Shown here piece after piece: positions 1 through 10,178 of a DNA stretch of 64,000 nucleotides. This DNA is from Parapedobacter tibetensis. GTDB taxonomy: Bacteria > Bacteroidota > Bacteroidia > Sphingobacteriales > Sphingobacteriaceae. Made by a program: the position numbers and the translations under genes. The notes below the pieces were generated by a model. It searched no databases and was not told the origin of the DNA. It saw only the letters and a list, made by a program, of their open reading frames with translations. The stretch is from NCBI RefSeq assembly GCF_024704835.1, contig NZ_JAMXBE010000013.1, positions 52,801 to 116,800 on the forward strand. Reading direction: 5' to 3'. Positions within the stretch are counted from its first letter, which is position 1. Every line of letters begins with the position of its first letter.

Positions 1-1763
1 AAATCTGTTGATAGCTCGGAATTGTCCCAAGCAAAGCCTCCCACATCATAGCGCCACATATGCCGGTCTCGGTCATAGCTATGCATCACGTCTCCGTAAT
101 TCCAGAAACCATACCACTTGTGCTGTTCTATTTGTGTCTTATAATACTCAATGTAGAACGCGAGCTGCTCTTCGATGGCCTGTTCCGTGGCATCTTGTTG
201 ATTGACCGGAGAGAACGCCCCTCCAAAAATACCGGTATCGTGATAATACGCTGGTTGACAAACCAACAAAGGGGGCTCATTGATTTGTGCGGCCAGCGCG
301 GTTAAGTCTGCCGCCGCAGGGGTATGATCCAAGGCCCAAAGTTCCATTTCGCTGGTGCGCGCCACCCCATGAGGAGTGCCGAAGCCGGGCTCATAATCTT
401 CATAATTGATATCGAGCGCGTCCAGCTGTTTTTGATGTGTATCCTGCCCCATGCCATCATGGTAAAAGCGCAGATCCATCGGCTGGGCATCCGGCGCCCA
501 AAGCCATAAGGTTACTTGGGCTTGCTCCGTTTCCGCGTGCCGGATATCCAGTTGTGCCGGGAAACTCTTCCAGAAATTCCGGATACCAAAAGCAACCCCT
601 CCGGACGGCCCGCCCAAGTAACCTACGCCGGCCGCACGCTGGCCAAAAGCCGACTGCAGCCAGGCGTGGCCTTTTTTGGTGCGCTTTCTAATTTCAAAAC
701 CTTCGGGATTTGGCTGCAATAAGGTGTAGTCGCCAAATGTAGCGATGTAATGTATATTCTTTTTAACCGAAGGATGGAAATCTTCTTCGGGCGGGGTTGC
801 CTTGCCGGCCACCTGTGCGTCCCGCACCGATTTTCCTGGATCCCTTCGAAGCCCCGTGAGTCCTTTGACTGCCTCGCCAAATACGCCTTCATCGGCGCCG
901 CAGAAGCGGACATGCCTGTTGTACAGTTCATCGGTCAGTGGCATGGTAAACCGTAACCCCAATCCGCTGATGAAATCCTGCTGCTCGTCTGCGTCATAGA
1001 CGATACTATGTACCACACGCATCGATTCCCCAGCGGCATATATATAAAACCGAACAACAAAAGGCAGCAGTTGCCTGCCTTCTGCTGACTGATGACTGCC
1101 TGTAACTTTGATAACGGCACGTATGGGTCCGCGCTGCTCTACCTCCACTTGGGCGATTTCGCTGATAAAATCCTGCGCGACCATGGGCATTCCTTGCTCC
1201 GGATCGGAGCTATTGCGTACATTTAGCACCAATTGGCCCTCCTTGGCCAACACCTTGTTGCCCCTGCGTATTTCAGCTATCAATGCATCGCCGTTCTTGT
1301 TGAACCGGAAAGAAGCTTTACCGGTATCAACAGTAACATGCTGGTCCTCATCAACAACAACCAACTGTGGGTCGAGGGCTCGATTAGCGCCCTTAGGTTG
1401 TGTGGTCAGCAAAAGTTGGTCGCCGATATATGTTGCTGCAGGCACAGCGTGGGCTGTCCATTTCAGCGAACCGTCGGGCCAACGGGCCGTCACCCAACTT
1501 TGCAGGGTGACACTTGACAAGTCATTTTCCTGTAAATTCAATTTATCGACATTGAACAATTCACCTTGTTGCCAAGGCACTCCCCAGGTCAATCCCATGG
1601 GCATCGTGGGCTTATGGTTTCCCATCCATTGCAGGGGTACCCCGCGTCCATTGTCCTTTTCCGTGGCTAGCCACGGCAGGGAGTGGTATAAAGGAAAAGC
1701 GGAAGCAAGTGCGAATGATTGCTTGACAAAGGTTCTTCTATTCAGTCTGTTTTTATCAGCCAT
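1..1763 (-). CDS. exo-rhamnogalacturonan lyase family protein (PL26, PcRGLX/YetA-like), C-terminus beyond window
   Basis: The minus frame is open from the ATG at 1763 to the window edge, giving about 587 codons. The N-terminus has a twin arginine at R9-R10 (NRRTFVK) before a short hydrophobic stretch, which looks like a Tat-type signal. The following segment (RGVPLQWMG, TWGVPWQQGE, ARWPDGSLKWTAHA) is typical of the N-terminal barrel domain of the PcRGLX/YetA family. Known members are PL26 enzymes that remove unsaturated galacturonosyl-rhamnose from rhamnogalacturonan I. The gene is divergent from the DUF6250 gene with only 49 nt between them, and lies in a pectin locus with PL11 and rhamnosidases, which fits. 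The active-site region is mostly outside the window, so activity cannot be judged. Confidence 0.85.
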   Translation of the reverse strand, partial: MADKNRLNRRTFVKQSFALASAFPLYHSLPWLATEKDNGRGVPLQWMGNHKPTMPMGLTWGVPWQQGELFNVDKLNLQENDLSSVTLQSWVTARWPDGSLKWTAHAVPAATYIGDQLLLTTQPKGANRALDPQLVVVDEDQHVTVDTGKASFRFNKNGDALIAEIRRGNKVLAKEGQLVLNVRNSSDPEQGMPMVAQDFISEIAQVEVEQRGPIRAVIKVTGSHQSAEGRQLLPFVVRFYIYAAGESMRVVHSIVYDADEQQDFISGLGLRFTMPLTDELYNRHVRFCGADEGVFGEAVKGLTGLRRDPGKSVRDAQVAGKATPPEEDFHPSVKKNIHYIATFGDYTLLQPNPEGFEIRKRTKKGHAWLQSAFGQRAAGVGYLGGPSGGVAFGIRNFWKSFPAQLDIRHAETEQAQVTLWLWAPDAQPMDLRFYHDGMGQDTHQKQLDALDINYEDYEPGFGTPHGVARTSEMELWALDHTPAAADLTALAAQINEPPLLVCQPAYYHDTGIFGGAFSPVNQQDATEQAIEEQLAFYIEYYKTQIEQHKWYGFWNYGDVMHSYDRDRHMWRYDVGGFAWDNSELSTD

Positions 1764-1812
1764 ATTTCAATTCAAATTATTTTTTTATCATTATTTTGTT
1801 CATTTTAGCAGC

Positions 1813-2526
1813 ATGCGTTTATATCATATTATCCCAGCATTGCTATCGATTTCAACGGCCTTATCGTCGTACCAATCACCCCAGCAGTCGGCACGGGAAA
1901 CAACAGATTCTCAAGAGACCCGGCAACTCCTGTTCGAAGAGCAATTTGACAAACTGGACAGCACCAAGTGGGTGATGGAAATCGCACCCGCTCCAGCGTC
2001 TTCCGTATACGTAAAGGATGGAAAATTGTGGATGGACACTTATGGTGGGGTAACGGTTTGGTTAAACCACCAACTGGAAGGGAATATCGAAATCGAGTAC
2101 GAACGTACGGTGGTACTAGACAGCGGAGCCAATGACCGAGTATCGGACTTAAACCAATTCTGGATGGCCACCGATCCAAATCGTGATTCATTATTTTCCC
2201 GCTCGGGTATATTTGAAGAATATGATTCATTATCACTTTATTATGTGGGTATGGGTGGCAATACCAATACCACTACGCGTTTTCGGAAGTACGAAGGCAC
2301 GGGTGAGAAGCCCTTGCTTTACGAGCGGGATGACCAACTGCTTGAAGCAAACCGTACTTATCATATACGTACCGTTGTAAAGGATGGCACCACTTCCTTT
2401 TGGGTGGACGGCGAATTGGTATTCAGCCATGAAGACCCCGAACCGCTTACCAAGGGCTACTTCGGTTTTCGCTCCACATATTCCCGGCATTCCATCGATG
2501 CATTGAAAATCTATCAAATCGAATAA
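1813..2526 (+). CDS. secreted DUF6250-type protein
   Basis: This 237-residue protein begins MRLYHIIPALLSI, a Sec-type signal without an obvious lipobox Cys. The mature part resembles DUF6250 proteins, a concanavalin/LamG-like beta-sandwich group common in Bacteroidota pectin loci: EEQFDKLDSTKWVMEI, DGKLWMDTYGGVTVW, TTSFWVDGELVF. The same frame is open upstream to 1108, but that part is antisense to the PL26 gene. I chose 1813 because it gives a signal peptide and fits the 49-nt divergent spacer. A role in binding or processing rhamnogalacturonan fragments is inferred from neighbours. The family assignment is by sequence resemblance only. Confidence 0.75.
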   Translation: MRLYHIIPALLSISTALSSYQSPQQSARETTDSQETRQLLFEEQFDKLDSTKWVMEIAPAPASSVYVKDGKLWMDTYGGVTVWLNHQLEGNIEIEYERTVVLDSGANDRVSDLNQFWMATDPNRDSLFSRSGIFEEYDSLSLYYVGMGGNTNTTTRFRKYEGTGEKPLLYERDDQLLEANRTYHIRTVVKDGTTSFWVDGELVFSHEDPEPLTKGYFGFRSTYSRHSIDALKIYQIE

Positions 2527-2673
2527 ATATGTGGTGTGATCTAATAATTCCCGCAGCGGATCCGCATCCCACCATACTATAAAATTGGAGGGGTTTGGTG
2601 TTTCCAAATAGATTTCCTCTCGGGTATACAGGGGTATCCTCCGTGCCTTAATCCAAAAGAGCCCCCATATCCA

Positions 2674-4836
2674 TTAATATCCCGGATTTTGGTAAGCATT
2701 TCTTGTTGTCTCGTCAAGCGGATTGCCATTCTCATCGGTAAGCTGTACGAGGAAAGCATTCGGCCATGGGCGGAACGTATGGTGCTTGGCCATTTGGCCT
2801 TTACCATTGCCGTTCTGTCCGTTACCGTTGTCCGTATTTGTTGCCACAGGCCACAAACCACTCCGGTCCGAGGCCATTTGGTTGAAATAAATCACCCGGT
2901 CATAGAGTATCCCAGTGTTGTGTTGATCTTCCCAAGCGATGCCTTCTGATAAAAATTCCCTGACTTTCTCATTGTATATAAAGTGTATGAACATGTCAGC
3001 CATCGTTGTAACGGTCGGGATGTATCCCTCTTGGGTAGCTTCCGGCGTACCCGGAGTGAAATGGTTCATAGAAACATTAATTTTGTCATACGTATTGGCG
3101 CTGCTTTGGTAGGGTGCCTGTCTTTCTTCGGCTGGTAATGTAGCAGCCTTCGGCTCCCATTGGGCCAACACCTGTGGGCGGCTTTCACCGGCTTTATAGG
3201 CTGCACGTCTCCTTAGCACGTTGATGTCATCCACTGCCAACCCATATTGTCCTTTGCGCCCATAGGCTTCAGCCCGGATGAGGAAGGTTTCGGCAAGGCG
3301 CATCAGTATAGCATCACGAGTACCAGCTTCACTGTTGAAATTGGCTTCATCCGCACTGCCACCCCGCATCGGGTCGACATATTTTTTTGAAGCAAGATAA
3401 GGTGCATTTCGTGTAGTGGCAAGCCCCATATTGGAGCCGTCAATGAAAAGCCGGTAATAATACTTACCCGTGTTCGCAGATTTGATCCAGCGTACCATGA
3501 ATTGATACGGCTGGCTCATCACTGTAGCCGAATCCAATGCTTCTTCCTTTTGGTTTTCGATATAAATCAATGCCCTAGAGTCTTGCAAAATCCGCTTTTC
3601 CCCCGCTGAAACAGTGGGTTCACCATCCGGCTTATTGACATTCCACCATGCAGCTGCCGCTGTGTTCCACGTATAGGACGTGCTCGTGCTTGGCGGCATG
3701 TTGCTGACGTACTCATAGGAAAACGTTTTATAATAGCGTGAATCGTTTACCTTATCCCTAAAATTGTCATATGCCCAGTCTGTAGGTTTGAACGTACCGA
3801 ACGGTCGTCCGTAGGCCATTGCCCTAGTTACTCCTGTCTGGTCCGTATAATTACCCACGTGGTAATTCACGGACCGATTGCCTCCGAACCTGCCATTGAG
3901 TGATGTATTCACATCAAACTGTGCTGACCAAAGCACCTCCTTATGCGGAGTGCTTTCAGCGACTTCGGGGTCAAACAACATCCAGTAATCCGGAGCCAGA
4001 CCAATACTTTCGCCTCCCATGCCATTGATGACCTCTGTGGTCACACTGATGACCGAGTCCAAGTCGGTAGACACACTGCCTTTGTAAAGCATACGGAGAT
4101 GTTCTTCTGCACTGCTTTGGAACCCTGCAGCTTGTGCCCTGTTCAGGTATAGCTTTGCGAGAAAATGCCCAGCTGCCCATTTGGTCACCCTGCCATAGTC
4201 GGATTGGTTTGGCGGGAGGTGTTCATAGGCGAAACGAACATCCGTGATGATTTTTTTATAGATATCCTCCAAACTGGTTTTTGGATAATAATAAATTCCA
4301 TTATCTTCTCGTTTCGGTTCGAGTAGTAGCGGCACGTCCCCAAGCTGATTGGACACCAAATAGTAGGCCCAAGCCCGCAAAAACAACACCTCAGCCTTGC
4401 GTTCATTACTGAAGGCTAGATCCGTGCCGTACATACCAGGATGTACATTATCTATTTGGTCAAGGGCGATGTTGCAATTGTTGATATGCGGATATGCACC
4501 CATCGGTGCATAATTCGAGTTGGCCGATCCAAGGAAGTTATTGATGTTTCCGGCAATACGGCTTACATCCGTGCCATACTCGGCGCTTGTCATCCGAGCT
4601 ACGGGGGCTGATGAGGTCATGTAAGCATCTGTCTCGGTTTCAATAAGCCTAGCACCATTGGCATCCCATTCATGTTTCACGCGAGCGTACACATATAAGC
4701 TCTTTATCATCACTTCCAGCCCACTCTCCGTATTGTAATAATCCTGGGTAAGGGTAGAGACCTGCTTTTCCTCCAGAAAATCCTTGCAGGAAAGCATGGT
4801 AGCCATTATCAATAAAAATGCGATGTATCTTTTCAT
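2674..4836 (-). CDS. SusD/RagB family nutrient-binding outer membrane lipoprotein (locus 1)
   Basis: A 720-residue surface glycan-binding lipoprotein. The N-terminus MKRYIAFLLIMATMLSC places a lipobox Cys at 17, followed by KDFLEEKQ, a typical SusD start. Typical TPR-like helices include the NERKAEVLFLRAWAYYLV stretch, and the C-terminus ends in the usual ETTRNAYQNPGY tail. It is longer than most SusD proteins (about 500-650 residues). It lies 37 nt after the SusC stop in the same operon and would cap that transporter. The ligand is inferred to be rhamnogalacturonan-I oligosaccharide because PL11, PL26 and GH78 genes flank the pair. Confidence 0.93.
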   Translation of the reverse strand: MKRYIAFLLIMATMLSCKDFLEEKQVSTLTQDYYNTESGLEVMIKSLYVYARVKHEWDANGARLIETETDAYMTSSAPVARMTSAEYGTDVSRIAGNINNFLGSANSNYAPMGAYPHINNCNIALDQIDNVHPGMYGTDLAFSNERKAEVLFLRAWAYYLVSNQLGDVPLLLEPKREDNGIYYYPKTSLEDIYKKIITDVRFAYEHLPPNQSDYGRVTKWAAGHFLAKLYLNRAQAAGFQSSAEEHLRMLYKGSVSTDLDSVISVTTEVINGMGGESIGLAPDYWMLFDPEVAESTPHKEVLWSAQFDVNTSLNGRFGGNRSVNYHVGNYTDQTGVTRAMAYGRPFGTFKPTDWAYDNFRDKVNDSRYYKTFSYEYVSNMPPSTSTSYTWNTAAAAWWNVNKPDGEPTVSAGEKRILQDSRALIYIENQKEEALDSATVMSQPYQFMVRWIKSANTGKYYYRLFIDGSNMGLATTRNAPYLASKKYVDPMRGGSADEANFNSEAGTRDAILMRLAETFLIRAEAYGRKGQYGLAVDDINVLRRRAAYKAGESRPQVLAQWEPKAATLPAEERQAPYQSSANTYDKINVSMNHFTPGTPEATQEGYIPTVTTMADMFIHFIYNEKVREFLSEGIAWEDQHNTGILYDRVIYFNQMASDRSGLWPVATNTDNGNGQNGNGKGQMAKHHTFRPWPNAFLVQLTDENGNPLDETTRNAYQNPGY

Positions 4837-4873
4837 GATTATACTGTATATAGAGTAAACAAATCAATAAATG

Positions 4874-7800
4874 TTAAAAACCTGCCCTCAAGCCAAATAC
4901 GTAGGATTGTGGCACTACTGTATTGTTGTTCATACCACCAAGCGGATTCGTATTGGAAGAGGCGACTGACCAATTGGTTTCATCATCCGGGTTGATGCCG
5001 TATTTAACAATGTCCTTTCCGAATATAAAGGGGTTCAACACCTGTGCGTTTAATTGGATGTTTTTTATGAATCTTCCCGCAAGCCAACTTTGCGGGAAAT
5101 CATAACTTAACGAAATATTTCTTACCGCAATGAAGGAACCATCATGGTACTGCATGGCTGCTGTAATATTTTCGACATTGCCAGAGTTGGGCATGGGCCA
5201 CTTCCCGTCAGGGTTATCCCACCGCCATACGTCGTTTTCTACCCTGCCATTCGGCCATATTCCACCGTAGGAATTAGGATATCCACCAAAGTACGTCTGT
5301 CCCCACCTAGCGTAGATAAACGAGCTAAATGTCCAATTCTTATAGGTGAGCGTATTCGTGATACCACCAGTCCATTTCGGACGTGTGGTTCCTAATACCA
5401 CCATGTCATCACCTGTGATCCGGTAATCGCCATTTTGGTCTACCACTTTGATCGTGCCGGGATGGAATTGGTGGCCATTTGCATTGAATTTAGCCATCTC
5501 AGCTAAGTCCTCCGTTGTATTCTGCCAAATGCCTGCGTTGTCATATTGAAAGTAGACTTGCAGTGGCTGACCGATAAACCAACGGTTGGCCAACATGTCT
5601 TCCTTGCCGTTCAGCAGTTCGACGATTTCCTCCCTATTGTTGCTCCAGTTGAAATCAGTGGACCAACTGAAATTATCGTTTCTGATGTTGACCGTTGACA
5701 ATGTAAGCTCAACCCCCCGATTTCTTGTTTTGCCCACGTTTTCCAGTTTTTGTACGTACCCTGAAACCGCGGGCAGTGTCTTGGGCATAATCAAATCGAA
5801 TGTATTGCCTTCATAATATTCAATGGAACCGGAGAACCTGTTATCTACAATGGCAAAATCCACACCCACATTTATTTGTGCTGTTTTTTCCCAACCAAGC
5901 AACGGATTTTTCACCAGTTGGGGGAGGTACCCTATTGCTGGAGTCGAACCAAAGACATAGGGGTTGCGGCTCAATGGTCCAGATGTGGAGTATGGATTAA
6001 CAGCTGAATTTCCCGTGATCCCGTACCCCACACGGAGCTTCAACTCATTCAACCAGTCGACACCAGCCAAGAACTCCTCTTCCTGCATTTTCCATGCGAG
6101 GGCAAATGAAGGAAAGAAATCCCACTTGTGACCCGGCGCCAATACCGAAGAGCCATCATAGCGTCCAGTAACGGTCACCAAATATCTATCCAATAAGCTG
6201 TAGTTCACGCGTCCCATCCATGACATCAACGTATTTTCCGAAAAACCTGTTCCATAGCCCTGAGGAGCACCATTGGTATTCGACGCCAAGTCATACCAGT
6301 AACTGATATCATAAATGTTTCCCGCTACATTAGCTCCGATGTTCTCTGTACGGAACCGTTGGGCCGATTGAAGCAATGTCACATTGATGGTATGAATATC
6401 AGCGAACGTTTTATCCACAAAGAGGAGGTTTTCAGCTACCCAAGAAAACTGCTGGCTCGTGTTATATCCGGCGGTGTTGGGCCGGTTCGTGAGGTGGCTG
6501 GTCGCTTCGGGGCCCGTCCATAACCCATTCCTAAAACTCCGAAACTGAGCACCAAAATTCAACCGGTATTTCAGCCAAGGTATGAATTTCACTTCGGCAA
6601 AAAGGTTGGGTGAGACTGCTCCTATCCGTCTTTCGTTTTTCACTTGGTCGATGTCAATTAAGGGGTTAAACAATTGCAAATTACCCCCTGAATTGCGTAT
6701 GTAATCTCCATTTTCATCCTTCATTGGTGCATAGGGAAATTGATCAGCAGCCCTAGAATACAAATCTTTAGACCCTGTATTAGAAGTATTTGGGGGAAGA
6801 ATACCGAAATTTTGTACCGCCAAGGAAGCCATCACAGAAGCTCCAACTGTCAGCCAGCTATTTGGGGTAATGTCTCCGTTGAGATTCACCGCGAAACGCT
6901 CGTAATCCTGATCTTTCTGTACACCCAACTGATCGAAGTAATCCATAGACAAGTAAACCCTGGATGTTTCGGTACCAGCGGACACTGACAATTGGTGGTT
7001 TTGGGTGACCCCTTGCCGTATCGCATTATCTATCCAATCATAAGTGGGGATATTGGCCGAATTGTAGATAGGTACCTGAGCAGGCCATCCCCAAGCCTGT
7101 TCCTGTGCAGTGGTTGACCTTGTTCTTACCGTTTCACCAAACACATCCCATTCATAGCCCTTCCAAACATTGTTGCGGGCATTGACATCTTGGCCTAACC
7201 CCATCCGTTGCTCATCCTCAAATGGGTCAGGATAACCGGGAACAATGGGGGTATTCAGGTCGGTGAACTCAGCGGTACTATACAAGCCGCCATTCATTAG
7301 GCTCTCCCGCCAACGATCGATATACTCCCCGCCACCCATCCACTCAGTCAATGATTTATATCGATCCAAGGTAGTTGTTGCACGATAGTTTACAGTTACC
7401 CTGCCCGCCGATCCCTTTTTCGTGGTAATCAGTACAACGCCGTTCGCACCCCTTGAACCGTAAATAGCGGTAGCCGAAGCATCTTTCAGAATTTCCATCG
7501 ACTCAATATCATTGGGACTGATATCCGTGATGCTGCCTGCTACAAGCGGAATATTGTCTATCACATATAAAGGTTCATTGGAAGCATTCAAAGACCGATT
7601 ACCGCGGATTCTGATTACAGGAAGCTCCCCAGGTCTAAAATTCGTCGAAGCATTGATTCCCGCAACTTTGCCCTGCAAGGCCTCAAATAAGTTTTGCACG
7701 GGGCGCTCCTGAATAGTGGACGCTGAAACACGGGATACCGCGCCTGTCACATCACGCTTAAGTTGCGTACCATACCCCACCACCACCACTTCATCCAAAT

Positions 7801-8122
7801 GACTTTGGCTGGCTATGAGTACGATGTCGATGGTACTGCCTACCACTTCGACCGCTTGTTCTTCAAAACCTATTGAACGGAATACCAAATAGCTCCCCTT
7901 GGCCGCATTGATATGGTAGTTCCCTTGTTTATCGGTTTGAGTAGTAGTTGCTTGTCCCCGTACGGCAACCGAAACACCTTCTAGCGGACTGCTGTCTTCC
8001 GAAGCGGTGACCGTACCGCTTATCGCGAGAATTTCCTGTGCATGCACAACCGTGCAATACACCACACTAAGGAAAATCAGGATAAATTTTCCCAGTAGTA
8101 CTAAGTCATACAATTTTCTCAT
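4874..8122 (-). CDS. SusC/RagA family TonB-linked outer membrane transporter (locus 1)
   Basis: A 1082-residue TonB-dependent importer. A signal peptide ends near VVHAQ (about residue 29). A carboxypeptidase-regulatory-like domain (ISGTVTASEDSSPLEGVSV) covers about 33-105, then the plug begins with DEVVVVGYGT (110-119) and carries the family signature NDIESMEILKDASATAIYGS and GANGVVLITTKKG. The rest is the 22-strand barrel. There is no STN domain, so it is not expected to signal through a FecR partner, and none is adjacent. It pairs with the downstream SusD and follows the PL11 gene by 111 nt. Substrate inferred as rhamnogalacturonan-I fragments. Confidence 0.95.
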   Translation of the reverse strand: MRKLYDLVLLGKFILIFLSVVYCTVVHAQEILAISGTVTASEDSSPLEGVSVAVRGQATTTQTDKQGNYHINAAKGSYLVFRSIGFEEQAVEVVGSTIDIVLIASQSHLDEVVVVGYGTQLKRDVTGAVSRVSASTIQERPVQNLFEALQGKVAGINASTNFRPGELPVIRIRGNRSLNASNEPLYVIDNIPLVAGSITDISPNDIESMEILKDASATAIYGSRGANGVVLITTKKGSAGRVTVNYRATTTLDRYKSLTEWMGGGEYIDRWRESLMNGGLYSTAEFTDLNTPIVPGYPDPFEDEQRMGLGQDVNARNNVWKGYEWDVFGETVRTRSTTAQEQAWGWPAQVPIYNSANIPTYDWIDNAIRQGVTQNHQLSVSAGTETSRVYLSMDYFDQLGVQKDQDYERFAVNLNGDITPNSWLTVGASVMASLAVQNFGILPPNTSNTGSKDLYSRAADQFPYAPMKDENGDYIRNSGGNLQLFNPLIDIDQVKNERRIGAVSPNLFAEVKFIPWLKYRLNFGAQFRSFRNGLWTGPEATSHLTNRPNTAGYNTSQQFSWVAENLLFVDKTFADIHTINVTLLQSAQRFRTENIGANVAGNIYDISYWYDLASNTNGAPQGYGTGFSENTLMSWMGRVNYSLLDRYLVTVTGRYDGSSVLAPGHKWDFFPSFALAWKMQEEEFLAGVDWLNELKLRVGYGITGNSAVNPYSTSGPLSRNPYVFGSTPAIGYLPQLVKNPLLGWEKTAQINVGVDFAIVDNRFSGSIEYYEGNTFDLIMPKTLPAVSGYVQKLENVGKTRNRGVELTLSTVNIRNDNFSWSTDFNWSNNREEIVELLNGKEDMLANRWFIGQPLQVYFQYDNAGIWQNTTEDLAEMAKFNANGHQFHPGTIKVVDQNGDYRITGDDMVVLGTTRPKWTGGITNTLTYKNWTFSSFIYARWGQTYFGGYPNSYGGIWPNGRVENDVWRWDNPDGKWPMPNSGNVENITAAMQYHDGSFIAVRNISLSYDFPQSWLAGRFIKNIQLNAQVLNPFIFGKDIVKYGINPDDETNWSVASSNTNPLGGMNNNTVVPQSYVFGLRAGF

Positions 8123-8233
8123 AATGGATTATTTTGGTTAAAAATTAGTTATGTCAACAAGACACTTAAGCAGCTCTAAAAAAGTCACCAATGCGCACAT
8201 CGCCTCATCATATTGATGCCCTATACCTTCTGA

Positions 8234-10144
8234 CTATTGCGTCGAAGGTATTTCCGTCATCGGTGGGTACTGGATTGGTGTGTATTTGGACGCATCCTCC
8301 GCATTCACACCCAAGTAGTAGCTTGTCAATGGTGACTGATCATACCCCATAGATCGGTGAGCTACCCCATTGCGGTATACCAGATCCTGCAACAAACATA
8401 CACGCCGGTCGGTTGCCGGGAAGGTGGTCGTATAGATACGTAGTTCACCCGGCAAAACCGTAATAAGTTCTTCACGCCAGTCACCCGCGACATCCGCTAT
8501 CATTTTAATACTCCCTTCCATACCTTCTGCAACGATTGGCCCATTATATTTGGTCACGGAAAGTTTGCTTGCCATGGGAAATTGGGGGCGCTTATTCATC
8601 GATGGTTGGCTTATAATTTCTTCCCGCAGCAAGTCATCATCCCAAAAAATCCAATTCAATTGTCCAGGTACCCCGTCATTACGCGCGAGGTATTTGCCCT
8701 GTGCCGAGAGTAGGTATTTCTCCGTTGATTTTCCGTTGCCATTTCCTTTTGGATCTTCCGCTGCAAAAAATTCAAGTCCCGGAATGGACGGGTCAATGTC
8801 TGCCACCATACCATGACCTACATGGTATGTTTTATGTCCGATACCCCATAGGGTTTCACCAGTTTTGGCATCAACAAGGTTCACTCCATAACCGTCAAAA
8901 TGCCAGTCCTCCTGAACATATGCAATCTCCAGCCCAAGACGGGTTGGATCTATATCGCTTACGAATACTTTATCTGGATGTCCGAATCCAGTAGACCAAA
9001 GCGCCGTGCCGTCATCATCAATCACCACCGCGCCAAGCACTACCTCATCCCGGCCATCCCCGTCCACGTCAACAGCATGCATGTTGTGCGCTCCCTGATG
9101 GCGAATGATGGGGTTTTCTTCATCCCCGTCCCAATGCCACAGTTGTTCCAATTTTTTTTCATGAAATTGGTAGGCAGTTAAGGTCATCAACTTATACGTA
9201 CCACGCCCAAGCAATAGGCACGGCGTCTTTCCATCGAGATAAGCCATGCCAATTTGGTTGCGATTAAGCCGATTGTAGTCGCCATAACGTGGATCACGTT
9301 TGGGCCATGGCGCCCTTACCAATTCTTCACCGGTCATGCCGTCAAGAATTGAAATAGCTTCTTCCCCGCTTCGGACGCGTCCATCAGGATCACGTTTACC
9401 GTTGGGGGCAGTCTTAACGGCCACTTCAGCTTTCCCATCACCGTCAAAATCATAAACCACATAAGGCGAATACCAGATGCCCTGCTCTATACCCGGCCCA
9501 AGATCCACACGCCAGAGAAACGTGCCGTCGCCGAGGTACGCCTCCAATTTGTAAGTTGAGTCGTCTGTATTAGGCCGCCCCCCTGGGTCAATTGAACGGT
9601 TGGGCTGCTTGATTACAAAATCCAATTCGCCATCGCCATTGAGATCTGCAACACCAATTTTCTGGGGCATATGCTCCCCATGTAGTTTGATGGTCTTATA
9701 AAGTTCATGGGCCATTGTACGTGCAACTGTCTTCTCTGAAGGTTCCAGCTCCTTGCCTGCAACTACTGGTGCAACCCAATAAGCACATTCTTGGCCACGC
9801 ACTGGTTCTTTGTCAATAAAATCCGTGGTAACGAGGAGTGGCTTGTTATTGAGTTTTTGCCCTTTGCCGTTACCTATGGCACGGTACACATTGAAAGCCG
9901 TCTCGGCCGGATCGGTCTTCAGCAAACGCCAACTGATATACACCTGTCCCTCACCATTTGATACGGCTAGTATGCCCCGATCAAGTTTCTCTTCGACACG
10001 TTCCCGGGCCCATCCAATAACCTTAGGCTTAGCTTCGTGCCGAGGCTTGAGTACGGGATATAAGTAATGCCGCTCAGCCTGGTCTTGTGCAAATACCGGG
10101 AGGCCCACGAAACATATCATTAACAGAAAAATTTCTTTTAGCAT
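8234..10144 (-). CDS. rhamnogalacturonan lyase, PL11 family
   Basis: A secreted endo- or exo-acting lyase that cleaves the galacturonate-rhamnose backbone of rhamnogalacturonan I by beta-elimination. The body matches the YesW/YesX-type PL11 beta-propeller: KPKVIGWARERVEEKLDRGI near the N-terminus, then repeated acidic metal-binding loops (ADLNGDGELDFVIKQ, DFDGDGKAEVAVKTAPNG, DVDGDGRDEVVLGAV) and the GHGMVADIDPS segment. I start at 10144 (MLKEIFLLMICFVGLPVFAQ, a clean signal peptide). The frame also allows an ATG at 10165 that adds seven uncharged residues in front. It is transcribed toward SusC/SusD of locus 1. Length (about 636) is normal for the family. Confidence 0.93.
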   Translation of the reverse strand: MLKEIFLLMICFVGLPVFAQDQAERHYLYPVLKPRHEAKPKVIGWARERVEEKLDRGILAVSNGEGQVYISWRLLKTDPAETAFNVYRAIGNGKGQKLNNKPLLVTTDFIDKEPVRGQECAYWVAPVVAGKELEPSEKTVARTMAHELYKTIKLHGEHMPQKIGVADLNGDGELDFVIKQPNRSIDPGGRPNTDDSTYKLEAYLGDGTFLWRVDLGPGIEQGIWYSPYVVYDFDGDGKAEVAVKTAPNGKRDPDGRVRSGEEAISILDGMTGEELVRAPWPKRDPRYGDYNRLNRNQIGMAYLDGKTPCLLLGRGTYKLMTLTAYQFHEKKLEQLWHWDGDEENPIIRHQGAHNMHAVDVDGDGRDEVVLGAVVIDDDGTALWSTGFGHPDKVFVSDIDPTRLGLEIAYVQEDWHFDGYGVNLVDAKTGETLWGIGHKTYHVGHGMVADIDPSIPGLEFFAAEDPKGNGNGKSTEKYLLSAQGKYLARNDGVPGQLNWIFWDDDLLREEIISQPSMNKRPQFPMASKLSVTKYNGPIVAEGMEGSIKMIADVAGDWREELITVLPGELRIYTTTFPATDRRVCLLQDLVYRNGVAHRSMGYDQSPLTSYYLGVNAEDASKYTPIQYPPMTEIPSTQ

Positions 10145-10178
10145 TATATAGGCATAATTTGGCATTTTGGCAGTTTAT

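Noticed and set aside
1108..1812. Long plus-strand N-terminal extension of the DUF6250 frame (235 codons)
   Set aside because: It is antisense to the PL26 gene, has no family resemblance, and the signal peptide begins at 1813.
2556..2565. Palindrome GCGGATCCGC between DUF6250 and SusD genes as a bidirectional terminator
   Set aside because: No loop and no U-tract; as a plain 10-bp palindrome it is likely chance.
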